In this document: piece by piece, positions 1-8,600 of the stretch | Layout: each line of letters starts with the position of its first letter | Position numbering within the stretch: position 1 is the stretch's first letter | Assembly (NCBI GenBank): GCA_004293265.1 | Contig: RDXZ01000024.1 | Location: 1 to 42,880, forward strand | DNA: 42,880 nt | Reading direction: 5' to 3' | Source: Bacteroidota bacterium | Lineage (GTDB): Bacteria; Bacteroidota; Bacteroidia; Cytophagales; Microscillaceae | Made by a program: the position numbers and the translations under genes | Notes under the pieces: generated by a model | Told to the model about the DNA's origin: nothing | The model's input: only the letters and a program-made list of their open reading frames with translations | Databases searched by the model: none

Positions 1-180
1 ATCTACTCGATTATATTTATCATATTCATCTTGTTTATTGGCTTCACTTTCCAAAATACTTTCTATGGTTACATCAAAACGCAATAATTCTGATAAAAAA
101 CCCTCCAAAATACCAAAATTGGCTTTATGACGCAGCAATTTTTTCATTGCCCAATCAAAACGAATTAGTTTTTTAATCAT
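1..180 (-). CDS. Rpn family recombination-promoting nuclease / PD-(D/E)XK transposase-like protein (3' part outside window)
   Basis: The minus-strand frame opens with ATG at 180 and stays open to the window edge, so only the first 60 residues are visible. They read MIKKLIRFDWAMKKLLRHKA and continue with NFGILEGFLSELL. This is the characteristic N-terminus (FDWAxKxLLRxKANFxxLEGFLSELL) of the Rpn/PDDEXK_2 family, which is abundant in Bacteroidetes and often annotated as a transposase-like nuclease. Known members of the Rpn group are DNA endonucleases that stimulate recA-independent recombination or act in phage defence. The catalytic PD-(D/E)XK residues would lie in the part not seen, so activity cannot be judged. 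It lies downstream of the three-gene operon at 356-1907 on the same strand, separated by a 175-bp gap holding a hairpin. The family call is from recognised sequence pattern only. Confidence 0.75.
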   Translation of the reverse strand, partial: MIKKLIRFDWAMKKLLRHKANFGILEGFLSELLRFDVTIESILESEANKQDEYDKYNRVD

Positions 181-240
181 AGTTTTACTTTTTTTAATCT
201 ACTGTAAATAAACATCTTATAACAGCAAGAAATTTTATGA

Positions 241-271
241 AGGGCAGAATTAAATAAGAAATCTCTGCCCT
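241..271 (-). terminator. possible terminator hairpin after the unknown operon
   Basis: AGGGCAGA at 241-248 pairs perfectly with TCTGCCCT at 264-271 around a 15-nt loop. It lies about 85 bp beyond the stop of the last operon gene (356) and before the Rpn start (180). There is no clean T-run, so it may equally be a neutral palindrome. Confidence 0.35.
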
Positions 272-355
272 ATAAAGAAAAGTTTATAGAAAATACAAAA
301 GTTAAAATTATACACATTTGTACCATATTTTTGCAAATAAATTTGTGGTGGGATT

Positions 356-778
356 TTATTTACCTTTTTCATAAAGTTCAAATCGTCTGCTATCATAATG
401 AAAGGTTAATAACTCACCTTTCATTATAATACCAAGTACAAAGTCTAATGGCTCACGAAAGTATGGACTTCCCACTTCTGCTTTTTCGTCGTACAGTGGC
501 ACTTCCAATACATCGACTACAATTGCAGGTAGTTTGTTATCAGGAATACGTTTATTTTTTAAACCATCTTTCCAACGAACAATATCACCGACTTTAAATT
601 GGTATTTTTGTCCTAAGTTTGTGTTTAACCTTTGAAGATCTGCAATGTACTCGTCAAGGTCTATGACTTTGTTACTTTCTTCAAGCGAAGTTAATTGAGT
701 AAGTAAACTTACCAACTGACTTTCTTTGTCTGATTTTTCAGAACTTGATAAAAGTTTTAAGATTGTTTCTTTGTCCAT
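356..778 (-). CDS. hypothetical protein with SH3-like/KOW-type segment, last gene of a three-gene operon
   Basis: A 140-residue soluble protein with no signal peptide or membrane segment. The N-terminal half (about residues 1-52) is polar and probably helical (KLLSSSEKSDKESQLVSLL). The second half holds FKVGDIVRWKDGL followed by a valine/isoleucine-rich stretch (AIVVDVLEVPL), then a stretch ending in FHYDSRRFELYEK. VGDIVRWKDG followed by alternating hydrophobic strands resembles the small SH3-like barrels seen in several bacterial hypothetical families, but no named family was recognised. It begins 6 bp after the stop of the upstream 210-residue gene on the same strand, so the two are almost certainly co-transcribed and probably act together. 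Function unknown. Confidence 0.7.
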   Translation of the reverse strand: MDKETILKLLSSSEKSDKESQLVSLLTQLTSLEESNKVIDLDEYIADLQRLNTNLGQKYQFKVGDIVRWKDGLKNKRIPDNKLPAIVVDVLEVPLYDEKAEVGSPYFREPLDFVLGIIMKGELLTFHYDSRRFELYEKGK

Positions 779-784
779 ATTGAG

Positions 785-1417
785 TTAATTTAATATTGGT
801 TCATTGATAGAACGAGATAAATTAATAGAATCTGTTAATAATATACTTTGACTTAAATATTCATCATTCTGCCTACCTCTATTGAGTTTATTGAGGATTA
901 TCTCAAGTAAAGTGTCTTGATTTTGTTGTTTATTTTTAATAGCCAAGAGTTGTATTAACAAAACTTCCATTATCTCATTTTCCTTCGAAGATTTTGCTTC
1001 TTTTTGCAATTCGTTTCTCAAAGTCAAAGCGTATTTTTCATATTGACTTTCTTTAAAAAACGACTTTCCTGATGGCAAGTAGTCATTAGGTATTTTATTC
1101 GTTGGACAAATAAAAGCATTTACTTCGTTTATGTCCGTATCTAAATCCACAAAATAAACGAATTGATTATTTTGTATTAATTGCAAAAGCGTTATGCTAC
1201 CTTCAAAAAAAGATGTTAAATTCTCTATCGTTACTTTGAAAATTAACCAACGATTGCAATTTTCATCAATATCACTCCATTTGTAAAAGTAATGTTCATT
1301 AGCATTTTCAGAGTTAATAAAATGCGTCAAGAGGGGACCTTCGTGATAAAGTAAATCTCCTTTACGTTGTAATGCAAGCCCTAAACTTGCTATTTTATAG
1401 TTTTCTAAATTTTCCAT
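785..1417 (-). CDS. hypothetical protein, DUF6575-like, middle gene of a three-gene operon
   Basis: A 210-residue soluble protein. The opening YKIASLGLALQRKGDLLYHEGPLLTHFI, then HYFYKWSDIDENCNRWLIFKV and the stretch on values shown or stored (FVYFVDLDTDINEV), recall the DUF6575 family of uncharacterised bacterial proteins, often annotated with the sentence-like motif LLYYDGPLLSHF. This assignment is tentative. The C-terminal quarter (about residues 150-210) is helical and rich in Q and N and looks like an interaction tail. The gene starts 1 nt after the stop of the upstream gene and ends 6 bp before the downstream one. That tight packing implies translational coupling and a joint role with both neighbours. 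No catalytic motif was seen. Confidence 0.65.
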   Translation of the reverse strand: MENLENYKIASLGLALQRKGDLLYHEGPLLTHFINSENANEHYFYKWSDIDENCNRWLIFKVTIENLTSFFEGSITLLQLIQNNQFVYFVDLDTDINEVNAFICPTNKIPNDYLPSGKSFFKESQYEKYALTLRNELQKEAKSSKENEIMEVLLIQLLAIKNKQQNQDTLLEIILNKLNRGRQNDEYLSQSILLTDSINLSRSINEPILN

Positions 1418-1418
1418 A

Positions 1419-1907
1419 TCAAAGTTTTGAGATTATGGTAAAACGATTTTCGTAGTCGTGATTTTTCACTGGATGATGGTTAAAATGGCCGATATTATTA
1501 GGTTCTTCATTCAAACCATCATTTTCTGTTATATCACATTTTGCTACATTTGTTCCTAACACCTTATATGCAATAGGACAAGTAGTATCTTTCAAATCAT
1601 AAAACCTATTTTTTGCGAAATCTTCTGAAATAAATAAAGACAATGCTAAACCCTTGCATTTTTCCCAGTCACTTGCACCAAGATATTTTTTAGGATTTCG
1701 GTAAAATAAAGGCTGAAAATTTCTTTCATCAGTAATATCATCAAAAACCCATCTGAAAACCTGCATATTTTTGGATATATAACTTTCAGGTGGGCATTTT
1801 ACTGAAATTTTTTTAAAATCTTCTAAAAACTGAAAATCCATATTTTTTTTATTTTTTTGTAAAACGTTTTTTCTTGTTAAATATTTTATTTGTTTAAAAT
1901 AATGCAT
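1419..1907 (-). CDS. hypothetical protein, first gene of a three-gene operon
   Basis: A 162-residue ORF. An internal ATG at codon 23 (position 1841, MDFQFLEDFKK) is an equally likely start, because the first 22 residues are just a lysine-rich leader (KQIKYLTRKNVLQKNKKN). The body has conserved-looking features: an aromatic segment VFRWVFDDI, an acidic-aromatic core (YLGASDWEKCKGLALSLF) and a C-terminal stretch NIGHFNHHPVKNHDYENRF with four histidines that could bind metal or nucleic acid. The family was not recognised. It heads the operon whose second gene starts 1 nt after its stop. Upstream lies a strong terminator of xth, so the operon must start from its own promoter in 1908-2014. Confidence 0.6.
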   Translation of the reverse strand: MHYFKQIKYLTRKNVLQKNKKNMDFQFLEDFKKISVKCPPESYISKNMQVFRWVFDDITDERNFQPLFYRNPKKYLGASDWEKCKGLALSLFISEDFAKNRFYDLKDTTCPIAYKVLGTNVAKCDITENDGLNEEPNNIGHFNHHPVKNHDYENRFTIISKL

Positions 1908-2014
1908 AAATATTACCTATACAAACTAAAATTCACATATTTCTAAAAAATAAGCAACCTAAAAAAACTATAAATTTTATTAAATCTTTTTCATTCTTTC
2001 TAAAAACCTCACAA

Positions 2015-2064
2015 AGATAAAAAAATAATTACAAAAAAATCTTTTTGTAATTATTTTTTTATCT
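2015..2064. terminator. perfect 23-bp stem terminator downstream of xth
   Basis: Bases 2015-2037 and 2042-2064 are exact reverse complements around a 4-base loop. Both ends finish in A or T runs, so the structure could stop transcription in both directions. It sits 40 bp past the xth stop codon and insulates the unknown operon, which lies on the same strand. Confidence 0.8.
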
Positions 2065-2103
2065 AAAATCTTTAAAAATTGAAATTATCAAACCAAAAAA
2101 AAA

Positions 2104-2871
2104 CTATTCAATCTCAATCAAAACAGGACAATGATCTGAAAATTTTGCCTCTGTTAAAATTATTGCACGCTTTACTTTGTCTGCCAAATGTGAACTAATG
2201 GCTTGATAATCAATACGCCAACCCAAATTTTTCTCGCGTGCCGTTCCCCACGAACTCCACCAAGTATAATGATGTGGTTCTTTGTTGAGATGCCTGAAAG
2301 TATCGACAAAACCACTTTCAAAAAAACTATCCAACCATTCTCTTTCTTCGGGCAAAAAACCTGATGTTTTTACATTCGCTTTTGGATTATGAATATCAAT
2401 ATCTCGATGACAAATATTATAATCTCCCACAATCAATAAATTAGGAATTTCTTTTTTGAGTGCCTGAATATATTGATGAAAATTATGATTCCACCTCATT
2501 TTAAAATCACGCCTATCTTCTCCACTCGAACCAGAAGGCATATACACACTCAAAATCGATAAATTTTCAAAATCTGCTCTGATAATTCTGCCTTCGTTGT
2601 CCTCGATTTCAGAAGGCAAATCATACCCTTTTGTAATTTTTTGAGGTGTATTTTTGGTAAAGATAGCAACCCCTGAATATCCTTTTTTTTCTGCTGATTG
2701 AAAATAAGTTTGATAACCTAAATCCTCAAACAAAACAAGCGGAATTTGAGAAGAATATGCTTTTGTTTCTTGCAAACAAATCACATCTGCTTCTGTTGCT
2801 TTGAGCCATTCGACAAATCCTTTTTGAATGACCGCCCTCAAACCATTGACATTATAAGTAATAATTTTCAT
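2104..2871 (-). CDS. xth: exodeoxyribonuclease III
   Basis: The 255-residue protein is a member of the endonuclease/exonuclease/phosphatase (EEP) fold, class ExoIII/AP endonuclease. It nicks DNA at abasic sites and removes 3' nucleotides or blocking groups in base excision repair. The motifs are in order: ITYNVNGLRA near the start (N7), LQETK with the metal ligand E35, YSGVAIFTK, GDYNICHRDID around D150 and N152, and the terminal FSDHCPV with D246 and H247 of the catalytic pair. Length is normal for the family (250-270). It is transcribed away from the phosphatase gene and followed by a strong hairpin terminator, so it is probably a single-gene unit. Confidence 0.95.
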   Translation of the reverse strand: MKIITYNVNGLRAVIQKGFVEWLKATEADVICLQETKAYSSQIPLVLFEDLGYQTYFQSAEKKGYSGVAIFTKNTPQKITKGYDLPSEIEDNEGRIIRADFENLSILSVYMPSGSSGEDRRDFKMRWNHNFHQYIQALKKEIPNLLIVGDYNICHRDIDIHNPKANVKTSGFLPEEREWLDSFFESGFVDTFRHLNKEPHHYTWWSSWGTAREKNLGWRIDYQAISSHLADKVKRAIILTEAKFSDHCPVLIEIE

Positions 2872-2973
2872 AAATATAAGTAAGAATAACGTTGAATAAT
2901 TGTATAAAGTTAGTTAAAATAATCGAGAAATACAAATTTTTCTTTGATTTTTTTGATTTATTTTTGATAATTA

Positions 2974-3004
2974 TTTGAGTTATCAATTCTTTTATTTACC
3001 TTTG
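2974..3004 (+). promoter_or_regulatory. Bacteroidetes-type promoter of the PafA-like phosphatase
   Basis: TTTG at 2974-2977, a 19-bp spacer and TACCTTTG at 2997-3004 match the Bacteroidetes sigma-factor consensus (TTTG, N19-21, TAnnTTTG) exactly. Transcription would begin around 3010, some 75 bp before the chosen ATG at 3085. Confidence 0.7.
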
Positions 3005-3084
3005 TTTTTTTATAGATTATTTTTATTTACTTAACTATTTCTTTCCTTGTGATTTTGAAATTTTCAAAAAAAACTTACTTCAAA

Positions 3085-4746
3085 ATGAAAAAAATATCGC
3101 TTGTTTTTTATATTATTTTTTTATTTTCTTGTTCATTATTGGCACAAAATAACGAAAAACCTAAATTAATTGTTGGAATAGTAATCGACCAAATGCGTTA
3201 CGATTATTTGAGTAGATACAACGAAAAATTTGGAGATGGTGGTTTTAGACGTTTGTTGAAACAAGGTTTTAACTGCAAAAACGCACATTATAATTATGCA
3301 CCTACCGAAACTGCGCCAGGTCACGCGTCTATTTATACAGGCACAACACCCGCCACACACGGAATTGTTGCTAATAATTGGTTTGAAAAAGGAAAATATT
3401 TATATTGCGTAACCGATACCACAACACAATTATTGGGAGCATTGGCAGGAGAAGGTTCTGCCTCACCTCGTAATTTATTAATGAATACTTTTGGAGATGA
3501 ATTAAAAATTGCAACAATGGGAAAAAGTAAAGTTTTTGGCGTTTCTTTGAAAGACAGAGGAGCAGTTTTGCCCGCAGGACACGCCGCCAATGCAGCTTAT
3601 TGGTTTGATGGTGTATCAGGAAATTTTGTTACAAGCACTTATTATATGGATAAAATTCCTACGTATTTAGAAAAATTTAACCAAAGAAAATTATCAGATA
3701 AATTTTTAAAAGATACTTGGAAAACGCTTTATCCTATTGAAAAATACACAGAAAGCACAATGGATAATACTAATTTTGAACAAAAATTAGGCAATGGAAA
3801 AGATGCACCTACTTTCCCTTACATTATGCCTGAAATTGTCGAAAAAGCCAAAAAAAATCAATTCAAAAAACCTATTTATGAATTGTTGCGTTATACTCCT
3901 TTTGGCAATACATTGGTAAAAGAAATGGCTTTGACAATATTAACCGAAGAAAAATTGGGAAAAAACAATCAAACTGACGTTTTGGCAATTAGTTTTTCTT
4001 CTACTGACCTCGCAGGACATCTTTATGGAGGGCAATCTATCGAAGTGGAAGATATTTATTTGCGTTTGGATAGAGAATTAGAAGAAATTTTTGAAAATTT
4101 GGATAAAGAAGTGGGCGAAGATAGTTATGTTGTTTTTTTGACGGCTGACCACGCAGGCGCATATCCACCTAATTTTTTAAAATCAATGAAAATTCCTGCA
4201 GGTTTTTTTGATTTTAAGGCAGAAAGCGAATTTTTTAAGATGAATTTAGAAGCAAAATTTGGGAAAGGTGATTGGGTAGCAAAATTTGACGACCAAAATA
4301 TTTATTTCAATAAAAATTTAATCTCTCAAAATAAATTAGAATTAGAAGATTTTGAAAAATTTGCTATCGAACATTATAGAAAAATTGATGGTGTTTTTGA
4401 TGTGCTTTCTCTCAATGAATTGGTAGAAGAAGGTGCAAAAACAACCGCACAACAAATGTGGCTCAATGGTTATTATCACAAAAGAAGTGCAGATATACTC
4501 ATTGCACTCAAACCTAATTGGATTGACAAAGGTTGGTATGAAAAAGGAGGAAGCAATCACGGCTCTACTTATAACCACGATAGCCACGTTCCAATTTTAT
4601 TTTATGGTTGGAAAATTCCAAAAGGAAAATATACATCAAGACGTATTAATATTACAGATATTGCTCCTACTATTACCAATATTTTGAATATTCAAAAACC
4701 AAACGGCTCGAATGGTGAGCCAATTTTGGAGGTTTTGGGAGAATAA
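3085..4746 (+). CDS. PafA-like alkaline phosphatase (alkaline phosphatase superfamily)
   Basis: A secreted or periplasmic phosphomonoesterase of the PafA type, the main phosphate-scavenging enzyme of many Bacteroidetes. The ATG at 3085 is preferred over the one at 3049 because it places a classic signal peptide (MKKISLVFYIIFLFSCSLLA) at the N-terminus; the LFSC cysteine could make it a lipoprotein. Active-site landmarks are all present: GIVIDQMRYD with the first metal-binding Asp, TAPGHASIYTG with the nucleophilic Thr, SSTDLAGHLYG with Asp and His, TADHAGAYPP with Asp-His, and the terminal SNHGSTYNHDSHVPILFYG with the last metal-binding His. Length of about 553 residues fits PafA. It stands alone, divergent from xth and with its own promoter. 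Family assignment is firm; substrate range is inferred. Confidence 0.93.
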   Translation: MKKISLVFYIIFLFSCSLLAQNNEKPKLIVGIVIDQMRYDYLSRYNEKFGDGGFRRLLKQGFNCKNAHYNYAPTETAPGHASIYTGTTPATHGIVANNWFEKGKYLYCVTDTTTQLLGALAGEGSASPRNLLMNTFGDELKIATMGKSKVFGVSLKDRGAVLPAGHAANAAYWFDGVSGNFVTSTYYMDKIPTYLEKFNQRKLSDKFLKDTWKTLYPIEKYTESTMDNTNFEQKLGNGKDAPTFPYIMPEIVEKAKKNQFKKPIYELLRYTPFGNTLVKEMALTILTEEKLGKNNQTDVLAISFSSTDLAGHLYGGQSIEVEDIYLRLDRELEEIFENLDKEVGEDSYVVFLTADHAGAYPPNFLKSMKIPAGFFDFKAESEFFKMNLEAKFGKGDWVAKFDDQNIYFNKNLISQNKLELEDFEKFAIEHYRKIDGVFDVLSLNELVEEGAKTTAQQMWLNGYYHKRSADILIALKPNWIDKGWYEKGGSNHGSTYNHDSHVPILFYGWKIPKGKYTSRRINITDIAPTITNILNIQKPNGSNGEPILEVLGE

Positions 4747-4768
4747 ATTTTGGATAGGAATGTGTGTA

Positions 4769-4825
4769 GGGGCGAGGCTTTTCCTCGCCCTTCATATACA
4801 TAGTGCGAGGAAAAGTTTCGTCCCC
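4769..4825. repeat. REP-like GC-rich palindromic repeat
   Basis: GGGCGAGG at 4770-4777 pairs with CCTCGCCC at 4783-4790 around a 5-nt loop. The segment 4805-4825, read on the other strand, is a second diverged copy of 4769-4788. The G+C content contrasts sharply with the surrounding AT-rich spacer. Such GGGGCGAGGC...CCTCGCC elements are dispersed intergenic palindromes in many genomes. It may also end phosphatase transcription. Confidence 0.6.
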
Positions 4826-5129
4826 ATAATCTTATTTTTTACAAAAAATTATCAATTTTGTTGTCTATATACATATTTTTCTTAAAAACTCAAATATATA
4901 CAAGATTTTTACAGCAAGAAAAAAATACACCAAACAAATGCCTTTTCCATTCTCCAGTATGATTTATAAGTATTTATCAAAAGACTATTATTTGGTCTGT
5001 TTATAATTTCGTTTTTTAGAAAAGATTAAAAAAATATTTTTTTATTAAATCAAACTTCAAAATAAAATTTTAACAGAAAAATATCGTTATAAAAAAATAA
5101 AAACAATATAAAAAAAACTTTGACAAACA
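4826..5129. other. gene-free spacer before the broken prkA
   Basis: This is about 300 bp of very AT-rich sequence after the palindromic repeat. No ORF of note and no clear TAnnTTTG promoter was found. The prkA promoter is presumably here but could not be placed. Confidence 0.5.
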
Positions 5130-5680
5130 ATGAAAACTTCCTCACATATTGCGACAGATTTACGCAATACATCTTTATTTCAACATATTTTAGCAGTTCA
5201 AAAAGGAGAACGAAAATTTGAAAACGTATTTCAAAGCGTTTCCAGAATGATTTTAGGTGATAACCAAAAAATCAAAAAAGTAAGCGTAAATGGATTAAAT
5301 ACCTATGATTTTTTAGTTTTTAGAGAAGGAAAAAAACATTTAATTGGTATGTATGACGAAATTAATAGTTTTGTTAGCTACGTCAAAGATGCTGCCGAAG
5401 GTGGCTCATCTGCCGAAATGGCTTTTGTTTTGATTGGAGAGCCGGGCAACGGAAAAACTTATTTTGTTGATTTTTTAAATAAATTATACAGAGATTTTTG
5501 CTCGATGCCCGAAAACAAACGTTATACATTCAAATTTAAAAATTTAGAAAAATTAGGCGGATATGGAAAAATTTATGAAATAGAATCTCAAACTTTTGAA
5601 GACCCTTTTATTTTGGGAATGAATTTATTTGAAACAAAAAATCAAAGTTTTGAATATTATAGGTTGTATCTTTTGATAAA
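5130..5680 (+). pseudogene. prkA: truncated PrkA-type serine protein kinase (N-terminal fragment)
   Basis: The first 170 or so residues match the N-terminal AAA-type domain of PrkA. They include an early FENVFQSVSRMIL stretch, the Walker A loop GEPGNGKT at residues 103-110 followed by YFVDFLNKLY, and IYEIESQTFEDPFILGMNLFE. Intact PrkA proteins have roughly 640 residues with Walker B, the rest of the AAA module and a C-terminal kinase region; all of that is missing. After about residue 175 the reading frame runs on to a stop at 5840 as hydrophobic nonsense, because it is antisense to the 3' end of the opposing ATPase gene. The breakpoint lies between about 5635 and 5700. PrkA is usually adjacent to a VWA-domain gene and a SpoVR gene in stress-response operons; neither is here. 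The remainder may lie elsewhere in the genome. Confidence 0.8.
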
Positions 5681-8600
5681 GCCTCTTTCAAAGCCAAAAA
5701 ACGAATGTTTTGATGTTGAATATTGTTTGCTTTTATTTCGTTTGTATTTTCATTATTTTTATATCTCAACAACAACAATAATAAATTTTGTGGCAATATT
5801 CCAAACAAAGTTTCTTCAATATTTCCTGCGTTTTTATTGACAAAAATTTGTTTTTCTATCATCAAAGTATTTCCTTTGGTAAAAGATTTTGCGTTTTTGG
5901 TGTTGATAAACAATTGATAAGGAATTTCATTTTCATAAATAAAAATTTGATATTCAGTTTCAGATTTCCATTTTTCATAATATTGTTCTGCCCACTCATA
6001 CGATTTTGACAAAAGTAATTCATTATCCAAATTTTCTTCTATATTCAAAGATTGTGCATAACAAATTTTAATATCTAATTGAGTGAGTTGAATATTATTT
6101 TCTTTCAAAAACAACAACAAATTTTCCAAAGAAAATTGATATTTTTCTTTAAATTGTTTGATTTTATTATCATCAAGAAAAGAAAAATTAGCAGTTTCAA
6201 AACTATCAAAACCATATACCCATTTTCCTTCTTTGTCAATTTTTGTGATAAAAGGCAGAGCAATTTTTGGATTTGTGTCTGCTGAATTTAGTTCTAATAA
6301 ATTATAAAATTTACGAATCCAATTCAATCTTTCATCGCCTTGTGTGATTTCTAAACCACTCATTTTCAACCATTTAGCCGTTTTTTGAACAAATAAATTA
6401 TCATTAGTTAAGGCATCTTTGAGTTGTTTCAAAGTGATTTCATTTTGTCCATCAAAGAAATATTGTCTGATTTTTACGCCATCGCTTTCGTGTGTATGCA
6501 CGCCCAAAGCACGCAAAAAGTGATTTTTTAGTTTTTTTTCATCTTCTTTTGTCGAATTATTTTGCCATTCTTGTAACCAAGTAGGCATTTCCTCTTGTGG
6601 CAATGCCAAGTCATTGATTTCGATGGTTTGTGCAGGCACAAAGCCAATTATTTTCTCAGAATTTTCATCTTCCAAAACAATATTTTCAGGTTGTTTTTCT
6701 ATCCATTTTTCGAATAAATACTCCATACAAAGCATCTGTAAAGAAGAATTTTGAACGATAGTTTCAGAAAAAGGAGAAGATTTAAAAATATTTTTATCTA
6801 AAAATGGTTCTTTTCTAATTTCACCTTGCCCAAACTCAAACGCATTTCTTTTTTCTTCGTTCAAACGCAATAAATTCAAAATATTCGAATATTTTGTATC
6901 CAAAATAACTTCTTTTGACACAAAATCAGGTGCCTGCCAATACCAAATTTTATTATCAAAATTTTGTTTTCCTGCTTGCGTATATGCGTAAAAATTTTCG
7001 AGTTCGATAGCATAAAAACGGCTATATAAGACCAGAAAAGCCATTTGATTGTCATTTTCTATCGTTTGATAATCATTTTTTAATAATTCAAAAATTTCTT
7101 TTTTATCTTTTTCACCTAAAAATCCACTCAATTTTTTATGTAAATTTTGCGGTTCGATATCGATAAATTGTTGTGAAATTCGTTCTAAAATTTCAAAATA
7201 ATTTTGATATTCGGGCAATATTTTTGTCAATTCTAATTCATATTTTCCTATTTTTTCAAAAGAAAAATTGATATGGTTTTGATACAAAAACTCACTCAAA
7301 AAATAAGTTTTTCCCTGTGCATCTTCGACTTGAATTTTTGGCAAAATATTTTTTAAATCTGCTTCTTTTTGTTTAAAAAGTGAAATAGTTTGATATTCTA
7401 CGCTATTTTTATCATACAAAACGCCTTCTCTGATGATAATTTCATCGATTTTACTCAAAGTTTCACCCAACAACAACGGATTAGTTGTTTCTGATAAAAT
7501 TTCAGCCAACACTTCTGTTGGAACATTTTTAAGCAATTCTTGTGATAAAATATTTTCTCCAATCAAGCCTTTATTTTCATAACTTTGTGTGAATAATCTC
7601 TCAGGTAAAATTTTGTATTTTTTTGAGAAATATTCTGCAATAATATCGTGAATTTTTTGTTTATTTTTTCCTGCATAAGCCTGTGAAAAACTACCTTTTT
7701 TTGTCAAAATATATTCTTTTTCATTGCTTGATTGCTCAAAAAAGAAATGATTATAGATATATTCTTGCGAAATTTCTCCTAAATGAATTAAGTTTTGAGC
7801 TTCATCTTCTTGCAAAACAATATTATCATTTTTCCAAGATTTTATCCAAAAATTATGTTCAATTTTAAATGGATTTTCTGTTAAAATTTCATATATATTT
7901 TTATCAGGCATTTTCAAATTTGTGCCTTTTAAAATCGCTTTTTGTAACGCATTATAACCTCGAACTTGTAACGCAAAATGATTGAAAAAGATTTGGTTCG
8001 CATTTTCAAAACCTTCTTGTTTGTTAATAAATATCGTTTTTTTATTCAAAAGTGGTTTATTATTCTTATTTTGTGCAAATAATTCTTTCACTTCCAAATA
8101 AAATTCTGAAATATTTTCTTTTTTGATAATTTGTGGTTGCATCACAATCAAATCCCAAAAAGGAAAAATAATATTGGCATAAATATCTTCTTTGCGACAC
8201 AAATAAGGTTTCAAATCATCATTGCTTTCTTCGGGTTTGATTTTAAAAACTTTCAACCATTCAGGAACTTCCAAATCAATAGGCAACAAATTTTTAGGCA
8301 ATTGTTTTTCTTTAGATTGATTTTCAAAAAGTGGCACTTTTTCTGTAAAAGTTGTGTTACCAATTTGTCTAAAAAACTTAAAAACGATATTTTTTTCTGC
8401 AGGAGAAAGTATAATTTTGTCTATTTCCAAAGATTTTGTAAAAACTTCTATTTTTGGAACGCTCATATTTTGTAATTTAAAAGGTTCTTCGTTCAAAAAT
8501 TTCAAAAAATCTTTTTCAGGCAAATACAAATTTGTGAGTTTAAATATTGCCGTTTTCAAATCTGCATAATTTTCAACATTCGAAAACCTCAAATCATAAA

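Noticed and set aside
3049-3084. Earlier ATG for the phosphatase (12 extra codons).
   Set aside because: It puts basic residues before an otherwise perfect signal peptide beginning at 3085, so the internal ATG is preferred.
5680-5840. C-terminal 55 residues of the plus-strand prkA frame.
   Set aside because: They are antisense to the ATPase coding sequence, hydrophobic and unlike PrkA.
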